Notes: a model not told the origin generated them from the letters alone. Positions 9,175 through 21,671 are shown, numbered from the stretch's first letter. The stretch: DNA of 64,000 bases from JANMJD01 sp963847945 (GCA_963847945.1 CAWKBX010000001.1:517643-581642), one strand, 5' to 3'. Numbers and translations are program-made.

Positions 9175-9912
9175 CTAGTCCCGCCCGAACAATCCGCCGA
9201 CAAGCCCACCGGCCGCCACGCCGGTGCCGGAGTTCGAAGTGCCGATCGCCGCCGAGATCCAGCCGAGCAGCTCGTTCGGATTACGGGTTTGAGTCATGAC
9301 CTTGCCCGGTCCGGTGAAGTCGAAGACCAGGCCCTCGCCGCTTTTGAACGTCTGAACGAGTCCACCGGTGACCTTGCGAAGCTGCATGGTGATCGTCGAC
9401 TCGTAGGCGACCATGTGGCCTGTATCGACCGTGATCGATTGCCCGGCCTCGAGGTTCCATGTTTCGAGAGCGCCGTAGCAGGCAAACACCACGGGACCCT
9501 CCCCTTCGGCCCGAATGATGAACGCACCCTCGGACCCGAACATGTTGCGAGAAGCCACCCCACTTGGCATCGATCACGACGTTCGAGCGCGTTGGCCAAC
9601 CAGGAGCCCTTCTGGATGAACAGGGCCGTACCGGGCTGCAGGTCGTAGCTGAGCAGGTCGCCGGGCAGGCGGGCTGCGACATCGACAAAGCCGCCCTGGG
9701 CGGGCGCCGTATAGGTCGTCTGAAAGAAGCGACTCGCCGCCGAGGGCGGCGCGCTTCAGCGACTTCATGAAGCCACCCTCCATCTTGGACGTCAGCGTGA
9801 CCCCGGCCGACATGGCCATCATCGCCCCCGCCTCGACTCGGACCTGCTCACCCGGGGCGAGCGTCAGCCGCGCCACCCCGTATGCCGGTCCCTGTCGCGT
9901 CTGTACCTGCAT
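9175..9912 (-). CDS. AIM24 / TIGR00266 family protein, about three frameshifts
   Basis: The protein has about 245 residues once frames are joined. The N-terminus MQVQTRQGPAYGVARLTLAP is followed by GEQVRVEAGAMMAMSAGVTL, typical of the family, which folds as a beta-sandwich and is found in bacteria and mitochondria. Later segments include AFIIRAEGEGPVVFACYGAL, HMVAYESTITMQLRKVTGG and a glycine-rich tail GGLVGGLFGRD. Shifts lie near 9730, 9600 and 9555. The start at 9912 removes 17 doubtful residues of an upstream extension. The biochemical function is unknown. It is the first gene of the AIM24-TerC-dnaG-rpoD run. Confidence 0.8.
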
Positions 9913-10100
9913 GTCAATCTCCTTCAAACCGCATCGAATTGAACGACCGCCATCGTCGCGCACCCACGACCCCGATCACCGCCACCCCGAGCGCCGCATC
10001 GTACCAACGCCACACATCGGTTTGCCGCTGCGAGCTACGCGATCAGCGGCTCCCGATCAATCGCCGGGTGGACGTCTCGTGACCGTCCCAACGAACGAGG

Positions 10101-10125
10101 GCCGGCGAGCGATGCGCTCGCCGGT
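10101..10125 (-). terminator. Hairpin after ppdK, probable terminator
   Basis: CCGGCGAGCG and CGCTCGCCGG form a perfect 10-bp stem around a three-base ATG loop, about 20 bases past the ppdK stop on the minus strand. The following minus-strand bases CCCTCGTTCGTT are only mildly T-rich, so it fits an actinobacterial hairpin terminator with a weak U tract. Confidence 0.6.
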
Positions 10126-10143
10126 CTCTCATCGTGACTGGAC

Positions 10144-12816
<2,673 letters not shown>

Positions 12817-12965
12817 GGCCGACGATTCTAGCCCGCAGGCCGACCCGTTTCGGAGCGATCCCAACTTCAGCAGGCCGACGGCCACCGCGGCAGCAACCCG
12901 GGACTCGCCAAGGCGGTCTGATCGCTGCCTGATCAGAGCCGCCGCGGCGGCTCTATCATCGAGAC

Positions 12966-13944
12966 GTGAGTCAACCGGGCCGTCTCGATCGTCAACCGCG
13001 GCCGCGCCTGACGATCCTGGGGTTCCCGGTGCGGGTGCGGCCGGGATTCATCGTCTTCTGTGCCCTGATTGTCGCCCTCTACCAGGGCGCTCGCGGGCTG
13101 TGGTTCGCCGGTTCCTTGGCGGTGCTCACCCTGACCCACGAGCTTGGCCACGCCTGGGCCGCCCGGCTGAACGGTGCCGAGGCCGAGATCGCCCTCGACT
13201 TCATGGCCGGCTACACGTCGTATAGCCCGTCACGCCCGCTGACGAACGGTCAACGAGCCGCCATCGCCGTCGCCGGTCCGTTGGCCGAGATCGTGCCCGG
13301 TCTGATCGTCCTCGCCGCGCTCGGGGCCAACCCGTTCTCGATCGACAGCGTCACCGCCTCAGATGCGCGCCTGGCGATCTGGTGGTCGGGGCCCGTGCTG
13401 GGGCTGATCAATCTGCTGCCTCTCATCCCGCTCGACGGCGGATCGATCACGTCGTCCGCGGCTCGACCAACTGGCCCCTGGGCACGGCCGGGATTGGACG
13501 CTGTGGTGGAGCCTGGTGGTCAGCGTCGTGACGGTCTTGGTGCTGTTCACCACCGATGACCTGCAGTTCTTGGCCGTATTCTTCGTGCTGCTGATCGCCT
13601 TGCAGATCCGGATGATCGTGCTGGCGCGGCAGCATCAACACCGCCCCACGTCGGGGTCGGTGACGCTGGTGCGCTCGCTCCTCGACGCGTCCCGCCCACT
13701 CGAGGCGGCGAGCGAAGGTTCACGTCGGTTCGAGAGCGTCCGCGACCCAGCCCTCGCCGTCCTCGTCGCCCGGGCGGCGGTGCGGTTAGGGCAGCACGAT
13801 GTGGCGATGGCCTGGCTGCAAGCCGCCGGCCATGCCGCCGACGATCCATCCGAGATCCTCGCCGACCTCGATCTGGAACCCGACTTCGCCGAACTGCGGG
13901 AACGGCCCGCCGCCGAGACCCTGCGCTGGTCCCTCGGCGGCTGA
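12966..13944 (+). CDS. M50 (site-2 protease type) membrane metalloprotease, two close frameshifts
   Basis: An intramembrane zinc protease of about 326 residues. The zinc motif HELGHAWAARL sits in the second hydrophobic segment, and the second conserved motif NLLPLIPLDGG comes near residue 155. Three or four membrane helices are visible. Two shifts within about 25 bases after the LDGG codons (13440-13465) separate the core from the C-terminal part. Repairing them gives DGGRIDHVVRGLDQLAPGHG running into a further helix pair. The soluble tail after about residue 230 is Ala/Leu-rich and helical. The start is a GTG. Substrates are unknown; relatives cut membrane-bound regulators. Confidence 0.8.
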
Positions 13945-13954
13945 CGGCGGTTGG

Positions 13955-15265
13955 TTACCAGCCGAGGCGGGCTGCGACTTCGCTGAGCAGGGAGGCGATC
14001 GGGACCCGGACCTGTTCGGTCGTATCGCGGTCGCGGATCGTCACCGCATCGTCTTCGAGCGAGTCGAAATCGACCGTGACACACAACGGGGTGCCGACCT
14101 CGTCTTGGCGACGGTAGCGCTTGCCGATCGATTGGGTGTCGTCGTAGTCGACCATGTAGCGATCGGCCAGCGAGGCGAAGATCTGGCGGGCCAACGGGGT
14201 CAGCGTGTCCTTCTTCGACAACGGCAGCACCGCGACCTTGTACGGGGCCAGACGCGGGTGGAGCCGCAGAATCGTGCGCGACTCGCCGCCAACCTCGTCC
14301 TCGTCATAGGCGGCGAGTAGGAAAGCGGCCATCGTGCGTGTCGCACCGGCGGCCGGCTCGATGACGTAGGGGACGTAGCGCTCGTTGGTCGACTGATCGA
14401 AGTAGTCGAGCTTGGTGCCTGACGCCGCGGCGTGGGCGTTGAGATCGAAGTTGGTGCGCTGAGCGACACCTTCGAGTTCGCCCCAGCCCCACGGGAACAT
14501 GAACTCGATATCGGAGGTACCCGTCGAGTAGTGGCTCAGCTCGTCGGGATCGTGGGCGCGCAAGCGCAACATCGAGGCAGGGATGCCCAGATTGATGTAC
14601 CAATTGAGCCGCTCAGTACACCAGTACTCGTACCACTTCGGGCCGTCGGCCGGGGGCACGAAGAACTCGCACTCCATCTGCTCGAACTCGCGCGTCCGGA
14701 AGATGAAGTTGCCCGGGGTGATCTCGTTGCGGAAGCTCTTGCCGACCTGGGCGATACCGAACGGCGGCTTCTTGCGGCTGGTCTGCAGCACGTTGGCGAA
14801 GTTGAGGAACATGCCCTGGGCTGTTTCAGGCCGCAGGTACACCTCGGCGCCGGCACCCTCGATCGGGCCGGCATGGGTCTTGAACATCAGGTTGAAGGCA
14901 CGGGCCTCGGTAAGCGTGCCCTTCTTGCCGCACGACGGGCAGGTGTCGGGCTCCTCAAGGTGGTCTTCGCGGTGCCGCTCCTTGCAGTTCGTGCAGTCGA
15001 CGAGCGGGTCGGAGAACGTGGCCAGGTGGCCGCTGGCCTCCCACACGGCGGGGGGCGACAGGATCGAGGCGTCGATCAACACCACGTCGTCGCGCTGCTG
15101 CACCATCGCCCGGACCCAGGCGTCTTTGACGTTGCGCAGCATCAGCGAACCGATGGGGCCGTAGTCGTAGCTCGACCGGAATCCGCCGTAGATCTCGGCC
15201 GAGGGATAGACGAAGCCCCGACGCTTGGCGAGGTTGACGATCTGGTCGAGTTCGGTCGCAGGCAT
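13955..15265 (-). CDS. glyQS: Glycyl-tRNA synthetase (single-chain, dimeric type)
   Basis: This class II synthetase charges tRNA-Gly. The 436-residue frame is intact. The N-terminus has LAKRRGFVYPSAEIYGGFRS and YDYGPIGSLMLRNVK. A zinc-binding insert follows (DCTNCKERHREDH, later CPSCGKKGTL). Motif 2 is FRNEITPGNFIFRTREFEQM and motif 3 appears in the YVIEPAAGATRTMAAFL region. The C-terminal anticodon-binding domain includes LAPYKVAVLPLSKKD and RYRRQDEVGTPLCVTVDFDS. It is the alpha2 type, not the GlyQ/GlyS heterotetramer. It converges on the M50 protease gene with only ten bases between stops. Confidence 0.97.
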   Translation of the reverse strand: MPATELDQIVNLAKRRGFVYPSAEIYGGFRSSYDYGPIGSLMLRNVKDAWVRAMVQQRDDVVLIDASILSPPAVWEASGHLATFSDPLVDCTNCKERHREDHLEEPDTCPSCGKKGTLTEARAFNLMFKTHAGPIEGAGAEVYLRPETAQGMFLNFANVLQTSRKKPPFGIAQVGKSFRNEITPGNFIFRTREFEQMECEFFVPPADGPKWYEYWCTERLNWYINLGIPASMLRLRAHDPDELSHYSTGTSDIEFMFPWGWGELEGVAQRTNFDLNAHAAASGTKLDYFDQSTNERYVPYVIEPAAGATRTMAAFLLAAYDEDEVGGESRTILRLHPRLAPYKVAVLPLSKKDTLTPLARQIFASLADRYMVDYDDTQSIGKRYRRQDEVGTPLCVTVDFDSLEDDAVTIRDRDTTEQVRVPIASLLSEVAARLGW

Positions 15266-15343
15266 AGCCCCGACAGGCTAGACATCCCCGCGGCATTCCG
15301 ACTTGCCGGTTTCTGCCATGGCCAACGTGAAAGGCTGTCGGGG

Positions 15344-16174
15344 ATGACACATCGTGGGCGAATCTCATTGGGCATTGGCCTCTCCATCGTGGCCCTGGGG
15401 GCCTGCGGAGGCAGCGAATCGGCGACTTCGGCATCGACGACCCGGCCGGCGAACGCCACGGTCCTCGGCACTCTGCCTCCGACTGCCACGACACCGGTGG
15501 TGGCGACGACCTCGGCCACCACCGTGGTGGTCATCCCGTCGACCGAGCCGGCGACGACGCCGCCGACCACCGGTGCGCCGACGACGCCCCCCTCGACCGC
15601 GCCCGTCTCGACCGTCGACCCGGCCACCGAGTTGATTCTCAGCGCCGTCGGACTCGGGCCTCATCCGTTCGGTACCGGGCCGGTTGAACTGCTCGGCGAT
15701 CTCAACGAACGCTTTGGACTCCCCCGTACCGACGAGGTGACCACGTTCGTGACCAACAACGGCGAGTACATCAGCGACGACGGCTGCTGCGGCTTTATCG
15801 CCGCGGCGGGCCGTGAGGTCTGCTGGCCCAACGGGTTGTGCATCACCTTCGGCGGGCCGACGACAGAGAGCCTCGGGTTCGTCGGTTGGTTCTACCAGGG
15901 CGACGAGTTCGCCAGCCTCCACTCCGCCGCCGGGATCACCCTGGGCAGTAGGTGGTCGAACTTCCTGACGGCGATGACCGTGCTGCCCGGCGGTTGCTAC
16001 ACCACTGGCTCAGGGACCACCAACGACGGCATCACCCTCGATGTCATCGGCGGCGACTTCGCCACCGTCGCCGACGACGGGACCTTCACCACCCTGCTCC
16101 CGGCCCCGGAGGAAGTGGCGGTCGCAGCCATGAGTTCCGGCGATCACATCTACGACCTCGAAGGCGACTGCTAG
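15344..16174 (+). CDS. Putative secreted lipoprotein with Thr/Pro-rich linker
   Basis: The 276-residue protein begins with a lipoprotein signal peptide; the lipobox is ALGACGGS with the cysteine near residue 23. A low-complexity Thr/Pro/Ala linker runs to about residue 98, then a globular domain with many Gly and five or six cysteines (DDGCCGF, CWPNGLCITF, GGCYTTGSG), suggesting disulfides outside the cell. I recognise no family for this domain. Its stop overlaps the ROK kinase stop on the other strand through a CTAG tetramer. It is a structural or binding lipoprotein by inference only. Confidence 0.7.
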   Translation: MTHRGRISLGIGLSIVALGACGGSESATSASTTRPANATVLGTLPPTATTPVVATTSATTVVVIPSTEPATTPPTTGAPTTPPSTAPVSTVDPATELILSAVGLGPHPFGTGPVELLGDLNERFGLPRTDEVTTFVTNNGEYISDDGCCGFIAAAGREVCWPNGLCITFGGPTTESLGFVGWFYQGDEFASLHSAAGITLGSRWSNFLTAMTVLPGGCYTTGSGTTNDGITLDVIGGDFATVADDGTFTTLLPAPEEVAVAAMSSGDHIYDLEGDC

Positions 16175-17199
16175 TCGGTCACCGCACGGCGCAGCGCGGT
16201 GAACGCGGCGACCGCGGAGCCGCGGGCACCGGCCATGTCGAGGTCGGGCACCAGCGAGAACGCGACGTCACGCTGCTCGGTTCGCAGGTGGGTGTGCTGA
16301 CGAACGGTCGCCAGAAACCAATCGCGAAACTCCGGCGCAGCCTCGACCACTCCCCCGCCGACGAAGTAGGCGTCGGGGTCGGTGAAGTTGGCGGCGATCG
16401 TGAACAGCGCGCCCAGCGCCATGGCCTGTTGCTCGAAGATTTTCCGGGCCATCACATCGCCGCGTTCACCCAGCCCACGCACCTTTTTCGCAGCGATGGA
16501 CGGCTCGATGCCGACCAGTTCGTGATCGGGATACCGGCCGAGCCAGTACGGCAGCAGGTTGACCCGGATCCCGGTGAGCGAGGCGACGCTCTCGACGTCG
16601 CCCACGAAGCCGCAGTTGCACACGGGGAGGGGCTGGTCGGGGCCGAGCAGGCTCTGTACCGGGATGTGGACGTGGCCGAGCTCGCCGGCCATCCCTGCCG
16701 CACCTTTGATGATCCGACCTTGTTCGATCACGCCGCCGCCGAGCCCGGTGCCGACGATCGCCGACACCGATGAACGCGCCGCTGACTCCGCACCGAAGTA
16801 GGTGTGATGGGCGTACAACGCGGCGGCATTCCCGTCATTGGAATAGACGACCGGAAGCCCCGTGCGACGCTCGAGGGAGGCCCGAATGTCGTAGCCCCGC
16901 CAGCCGGGGTGGCCAAGGTTCGTGCCGCCCGCCAACGCGAGAACTCCATCGGCGCTGGCCGGTCCGGGGGTGTCGAGACCGATCGAACGCACCAGCGATC
17001 GGTCGATTCCCGCCGTGGAGAGCCCGAGGTCCATCGCTTCGACCAGCGCCTCGATGGCCCGCTCCGGTCCCTCGGTGACGTGACTCGGCACTTCGAGCAT
17101 CCGAGGAATGAGATATGTGCCGTCGTCGGTCATCACCGTCACGTTGTTGCTGGTCCCGCCGTTGTCGATGCCGACAACCACGAACGCTGGACTGCTCAT
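16171..17199 (-). CDS. ROK family sugar kinase / transcriptional repressor-type protein
   Basis: The 342-residue protein has the ROK ATPase signatures: VVGIDNGGTSNNVTV at the start (phosphate 1), IVGTGLGGGVIEQG (phosphate 2) and GMAGELGHVHIPV. The zinc site normally written CxCGxxGC appears only partly (PVCNCGFVGDVES), with the third Cys replaced by Asp, so metal binding may be weakened. No N-terminal helix-turn-helix is present, so it is a kinase (glucokinase, N-acetylglucosamine or related) rather than a NagC-type repressor. The start at 17199 follows a strong GGAGGAAG ribosome binding site. No sugar transport genes lie nearby. Confidence 0.88.
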   Translation of the reverse strand: MSSPAFVVVGIDNGGTSNNVTVMTDDGTYLIPRMLEVPSHVTEGPERAIEALVEAMDLGLSTAGIDRSLVRSIGLDTPGPASADGVLALAGGTNLGHPGWRGYDIRASLERRTGLPVVYSNDGNAAALYAHHTYFGAESAARSSVSAIVGTGLGGGVIEQGRIIKGAAGMAGELGHVHIPVQSLLGPDQPLPVCNCGFVGDVESVASLTGIRVNLLPYWLGRYPDHELVGIEPSIAAKKVRGLGERGDVMARKIFEQQAMALGALFTIAANFTDPDAYFVGGGVVEAAPEFRDWFLATVRQHTHLRTEQRDVAFSLVPDLDMAGARGSAVAAFTALRRAVTD

Positions 17200-17288
17200 C
17201 TTCCTCCCGGAACTTCCACGATCGCCGAGATGCCGACCCGAAGGTCGCCAGGCTAGACGGCCGCAGCGATCGTCCGGTCGCTGATCGC

Positions 17289-18179
17289 CTAGTGGCAGGT
17301 CCCCGAGCCGGAGTCGGCCAGGTTCCCGGCACTCCCGACCTTGACGAACTGCCACGAGTAGCCGGTCGCCCCAAGGGACAGTTTCAAGACGCCGAACGAG
17401 TTCGCATTGCGGACCTCGGAGTTGGCCTTCGTTGAGCCCAGTCCGACGAGCGCGTTCCCTCCGGTACCGACGACGAACTGGCGAATGCCGCGCGATGAGT
17501 CGGCCTTGCCGGCGGGCGTCTGCGGCGCGAACCGTTCGTAGTTGTGATCGTGGCCGGCCAGCACGACATCGGCGTTGGCGTCGTACAGCGCCTGCCAGAA
17601 CGCCGTCATCGAGGTGTTGCTGCCGTGGTTGCCAGAGCTGAACCGCGGCTGGTGCCAGTACGCCAAGGTGCACTTGGCCGAATTCTTGGCCAGGTCGGCC
17701 CGCAACCATTTCTCCTGTTTGGAGCCGGTACTGCACCCGCCGACCGGCGAGCAGTTGGAGTTGAGGGCGATCACGTGCCAATCGCCGACGCTGTACGAGT
17801 AGTACCCGGTCGAGGGAGTTCCGGCGATCGAGCCGAAGTAGCCGTAGTAACCCGTCGCCCCTGTGGTGTTGTATTCGTGGTTGCCGGGAACGGGCTTCGA
17901 CCGACTCTTCAACGGCCCCCACGCCGGGTCGTAGCAGTTCTTGAACTCGGTGGCCGTTCCGTCGTCGTAGACCAGGTCGCCGAGTAGGGCAATCGTCCCA
18001 CTGGTCGTCTGCATGTATTTGCCGACCGCGTCGTCGGGCTGGCCCGAACCGCACCGGCCAATGTCACCCGTTGCCCACAACGTCGCCGTTGCCGCATCGG
18101 CCTCGAGCGGTGTCCGCGAAACGCCTGACACGCTCCACACCACGATCGCCGCCACCCCGATGGACATCATCAATGATTT
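17289..18179 (-). CDS. Secreted calcineurin-like metallophosphoesterase (purple acid phosphatase type)
   Basis: About 296 residues. A GTG at 18179 gives MKSLMMSIGVAAIVVWSVSG, a plausible signal peptide ending in ADA; a longer frame starts at 18230. All metal motifs of the fold are present in order: TGDIGRCGSG, LLGDLVYDDG, PVPGNHEYN, YWHQPRFSSG and LAGHDHNYERF. The protein ends in GSGTCH. It probably hydrolyses extracellular phosphate esters. A diverged paralogue sits at 44767-45708 and shares the same layout and the C-terminal GTxxCH end. Confidence 0.88.
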   Translation of the reverse strand, partial: KSLMMSIGVAAIVVWSVSGVSRTPLEADAATATLWATGDIGRCGSGQPDDAVGKYMQTTSGTIALLGDLVYDDGTATEFKNCYDPAWGPLKSRSKPVPGNHEYNTTGATGYYGYFGSIAGTPSTGYYSYSVGDWHVIALNSNCSPVGGCSTGSKQEKWLRADLAKNSAKCTLAYWHQPRFSSGNHGSNTSMTAFWQALYDANADVVLAGHDHNYERFAPQTPAGKADSSRGIRQFVVGTGGNALVGLGSTKANSEVRNANSFGVLKLSLGATGYSWQFVKVGSAGNLADSGSGTCH

Positions 18180-18257
18180 CACGTTGCATCCGTTCAGCGT
18201 GCTGCGAGGTCCCGCCTCGCAGTAGACCACGATTGGTGCTCAATCATCTTGAAAACG

Positions 18258-18974
18258 TCAACCGTTCTCGAACATTGCCACGGCGCGTAACCGACGCTCA
18301 AGATGGTGTTCAAGTGCCGCGGTGGCGTGATGGGCGACTTCCGACACGGCAAGTCCCGCTGGCTCATCGAGCGCGGCGTTCAGTCCACCACCCAGAATCA
18401 TCCGCATGATGCGCAGCGCCTCGGGGGAAATGGCCGAGCCACGCCGGCAGCTTCGACACAGAATGCCTCCCTCCCCGAGGTCGAATGCCACCAGGTTGTC
18501 GGCGGAATCACAGCTGACGCATGCGTCGAGTTGAGGGCGAACGCCTTCATTGGCCAGGACCTTCCAGAAGAACGCCGGCACGACGAGTGGCGAGGGCTTG
18601 GTCTCGAGTGTGCGCAGCGCACCGACAAGCATGCGGTACAGATGGGGAGCAGGCTCCCGATCGAGGCTCATCTGATCGACCGCTTCGAGCAGGGCAATGC
18701 CCTGGGTCAGCGAGTCGAGATCGTTGAGCAAAGTCGCTCGCGAATCGATCGACTCGGCCTGGCTGACGATGTCGAGTTCGCGCCCCTCGTAGAGCAGCAA
18801 ACTCACGTGGCACAGCGGCTCCAGCCGGCCTCCGAAGCGGCTCTTGGTCTTGCGGACGCCCTTGGCGACCGCCCGCACCTTGCCATGCTCGGCCGTCATG
18901 ATCACCACGATCCGGTCGGCTTCGCCGAGCTTGTAGGTGCGCAGCACCACCCCGGTATCGCGATACAGACTCAC
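18258..18974 (-). CDS. recO: DNA repair protein RecO
   Basis: RecO helps RecF/RecR load RecA and anneals DNA. The 238-residue protein shows an OB-fold start (LYRDTGVVLRTYKLGEADRI, then VKGVRKTKSRFGGRLEPL-like sequence). A C-terminal helical domain carries a zinc ribbon (DACVSCDSADN and GILCRSCRRG). I chose the GTG at 18974 because it starts right at the family N-terminus; the open frame runs further upstream inside uppS without coding signal. It follows uppS by 16 bases on the same strand, a conserved actinobacterial pairing. Confidence 0.92.
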   Translation of the reverse strand: MSLYRDTGVVLRTYKLGEADRIVVIMTAEHGKVRAVAKGVRKTKSRFGGRLEPLCHVSLLLYEGRELDIVSQAESIDSRATLLNDLDSLTQGIALLEAVDQMSLDREPAPHLYRMLVGALRTLETKPSPLVVPAFFWKVLANEGVRPQLDACVSCDSADNLVAFDLGEGGILCRSCRRGSAISPEALRIMRMILGGGLNAALDEPAGLAVSEVAHHATAALEHHLERRLRAVAMFENG

Positions 18975-18990
18975 GACGGCCCGGCCGATC

Positions 18991-19716
18991 TCACGTCTCG
19001 ATGCCGCCGAACCGACGATTGCGCTCCTGGAATTCGACGATTGCCGCGGCGAAGTCTTCCTTGCGGAAGTCAGGCCACAACGTCGGCGTGAACACCAGCT
19101 CGGAGTAGGCCAGCTCCCACAACAGGAAGTTCGAGATGCGATACTCACCGCTCGTGCGAACCACCAGGTCGGGGTCGGGCATGTCGGGGTAGTAGAAGTG
19201 CTTGCGCAGGTTCTTCTCGTTGATGTCGTCGGCCTTGGCCCCGTCGGCAACCATTTGGCGCACCGCATCGAGGATCTCGGCCCGGCCGCCGTAGTTGAAG
19301 GCGAACGTCAAGGTCATCGTCCGGTTGTTCTTGGTCAACTCCATCGATTCGTCCTGCTCACGCATCAGTTTGCGGGGCACTCGCCAATCTCGGCGGCCTG
19401 CGAAGCGGATGCGGACCCCCTGCTGATGGAGCACACCCCGGCGGCGCGTGAGGATCTCGCGGTTGAAGTTCATCAGGAAGCGAACCTCGTCGATCGGGCG
19501 CTTCCAGTTCTCGGTCGAGAATGCATAGACGGTCAGCCATTTGACCCCGAGGTCAAGCGCCCCCTCGACGACATCCCACAGCGCTTCCTCGCCGGCTGCA
19601 TGGCCCTCGGTGCGCTTCAACCCCTGTCGTTGTGCCCACCGCCCGTTGCCATCCATGACACAGGCGACATGCGCCGGGATCTTCTTCGAATCGATGCCGG
19701 ACTTCCAGTCGCTCAC
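18991..19716 (-). CDS. uppS: Undecaprenyl (polyprenyl) diphosphate synthase
   Basis: This cis-prenyltransferase makes the lipid carrier for cell wall synthesis. The 241-residue protein has HVACVMDGNGRWAQRQG (catalytic Asp), YAFSTENWKRP, FNYGGRAEI, the signature DPDLVVRTSGEYRISNFLLW and ELVFTPTLWPDF. The GTG at 19716 gives a normal N-terminus; the open frame extends further upstream without family similarity. Cytosolic, membrane-associated. It is transcribed away from the DinG-like helicase gene and into recO. Confidence 0.95.
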   Translation of the reverse strand: MSDWKSGIDSKKIPAHVACVMDGNGRWAQRQGLKRTEGHAAGEEALWDVVEGALDLGVKWLTVYAFSTENWKRPIDEVRFLMNFNREILTRRRGVLHQQGVRIRFAGRRDWRVPRKLMREQDESMELTKNNRTMTLTFAFNYGGRAEILDAVRQMVADGAKADDINEKNLRKHFYYPDMPDPDLVVRTSGEYRISNFLLWELAYSELVFTPTLWPDFRKEDFAAAIVEFQERNRRFGGIET

Positions 19717-19752
19717 GTCGTCCGACAGTACCGCCGGTAGGGTCGCGAACCG

Positions 19753-21639
19753 ATGACGCCCGACGAAGTGGTTCTCGCCGCTGGGCGGATTACCGCCGCT
19801 CTCCCTACTTCGGAAGACCGACCGGGCCAACGGGCGATGGTCGCCGGAGTCGCCAACGCCCTCGAACAGCGACGGCATCTGATCGTCGAGGCGCCGACCG
19901 GGGTCGGCAAGTCGTTGGGCTACCTCGTTCCCGCCGCCCTCAGCGGCCGTAAGGTCGTCATCACCACTGCCACCAAAGCACTGCAAGACCAATTGGCGAA
20001 CAAAGATCTGCCGTTCCTCGTCTCGCAACTGAAGCAGGATCTGACGTTCGCCGTGCTCAAGGGACGGTCGAACTACCTGTGCCTGCAACGGCTGCGCGAG
20101 GTGCAGTCAACCCAGGAAGGCCAGTTGGAGCTGGAAGAGCTGACCACGACGATCCGAGCCGAGGTCAAGAGGTTGGCATCGTGGGCCGCCACCTCACCGT
20201 CGGGCGATGCCGCCGAGCTCGACTGGTCGCCGAGCGACCGGGCCTGGCAGGCCGTCAGCGTTTCGTCGGACGAATGCCCCGGGGCAACGGCGTGCCCGAT
20301 GGGCGAGTCGTGCTTTGCTGAACTGGCCAAACGACGGGCGGCGGCCGCCGACATCCTCGTCGTCAACACCCACCTCTACGGCCTCGACGTGGCGATGAAC
20401 GGTACCTGGTTGCCCGAACACGAGATCGTCGTCGTCGATGAAGCCCACCAGCTCGAAGACGTGATGTCCGACACCGTCGGCATCTCGATCGGTATCAGCC
20501 GGTACTCGCGTACCGCAGGGGCACTGCGACGGATCATCGCCGATCCGCTGCTGGTCGCCTCGGTCGCCGACGACGCCGGGGCATTGCGCGCCGTGCTCGC
20601 TCCCCTGCTCGGCACCCGACTCCCCCATCCGTTGCCGGACGCGGTCATCGACACCCTGGTCAACTCCCGCCGCCATCTGGAAGGGGCAATGGAGGCCCTG
20701 CGATCGATCCAGACGAGCAACGACGACGCCAAACAGCGGGTGCTGCGGGGCCAGCAGCTGTCGGGTCGACTCATCGAGCACATCGACCAAGCCGTGAGCT
20801 ACGGCTCGACCTACGTCGCCTTCGTCGCCGGGTCGCCCGAGCATCCCCGCTTGGAGATCGCCCCCCTCGACGTCGGGCCGACGCTGAATGAGGGTGTGTG
20901 GGCCAAACGCACGGCGATCCTGACCAGCGCGACAATTCCCCAGCATCTGGCCCAACGGGTCGGTCTGCCACCGACGATGTTCGACGAGTTGAGCGTCGAA
21001 AGCCCCTTCGACCTGGGTGCCAACGGACTGATCTACTGCGCGATGCATCTGCCCGACCCGCGCCATGCCAACTTCGCTGCGGCAACCCACGTCGAACTCG
21101 AAGCGCTGATCAACGCGGCGGGAGGGCGCACCCTGGCGTTGTTCACCAGCTACAAGGCAATGGATGCCGCCGCCGATGCGCTACGCGACAGGCTCGGCGT
21201 ACGCGTGATCACCCAGCGCGAGCTGCCCAAAGGGGCATTGGTGCGCGAGTTCAGCGGCGACGAGACGTCGTGCCTGTTTGCCACCGCCGGGTTCTTCCAG
21301 GGCGTCGACATTCCTGGTCGCACACTGTCACTGGTGACCATCGACAAGATCCCGTTCCCGCGGCCCGACGACCCGTTGCTGTCGGCTCGCCGCGAGCAAC
21401 TCGGGTCGAGTGCGTTCTCGACGATCGACGTGCCCCGGGCGGCGATGCTGCTCGCCCAGGCCGCCGGGCGGTTGATTCGTTCGACGACCGACAAGGGCGT
21501 CGTCGCGGTCTTTGACAAGCGACTCGGCACGGCCAACTACCGCTGGGACATCGTCCGCTCACTCCCGGCGATGCGCCGCACCCGCCATCGCGCCGATGCC
21601 GAGGCGTTCCTGCGCGAAATCACCAACACGCCAAGCTGA
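19753..21639 (+). CDS. DinG/XPD-like ATP-dependent DNA helicase
   Basis: This is a superfamily 2 helicase of 628 residues. Walker A is EAPTGVGKSLGYLVPAAL (about residues 37-55) and the DEAH box is VVDEAHQLEDV. Four cysteines between them (NYLCLQRL, DECPGATACPMGESCF) match the iron-sulfur cluster site of DinG/XPD enzymes. The C-terminal motor has FFQGVDIPGRTLSLVTIDK and LLAQAAGRLIRSTTDKG. It likely unwinds R-loops, forks or repair intermediates. No N-terminal exonuclease domain is present, so it is the YoaA/DinG type. Confidence 0.93.
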   Translation: MTPDEVVLAAGRITAALPTSEDRPGQRAMVAGVANALEQRRHLIVEAPTGVGKSLGYLVPAALSGRKVVITTATKALQDQLANKDLPFLVSQLKQDLTFAVLKGRSNYLCLQRLREVQSTQEGQLELEELTTTIRAEVKRLASWAATSPSGDAAELDWSPSDRAWQAVSVSSDECPGATACPMGESCFAELAKRRAAAADILVVNTHLYGLDVAMNGTWLPEHEIVVVDEAHQLEDVMSDTVGISIGISRYSRTAGALRRIIADPLLVASVADDAGALRAVLAPLLGTRLPHPLPDAVIDTLVNSRRHLEGAMEALRSIQTSNDDAKQRVLRGQQLSGRLIEHIDQAVSYGSTYVAFVAGSPEHPRLEIAPLDVGPTLNEGVWAKRTAILTSATIPQHLAQRVGLPPTMFDELSVESPFDLGANGLIYCAMHLPDPRHANFAAATHVELEALINAAGGRTLALFTSYKAMDAAADALRDRLGVRVITQRELPKGALVREFSGDETSCLFATAGFFQGVDIPGRTLSLVTIDKIPFPRPDDPLLSARREQLGSSAFSTIDVPRAAMLLAQAAGRLIRSTTDKGVVAVFDKRLGTANYRWDIVRSLPAMRRTRHRADAEAFLREITNTPS

Positions 21640-21671
21640 TCGCGATCCGTCCGACCGATACTGTCGGGCCG

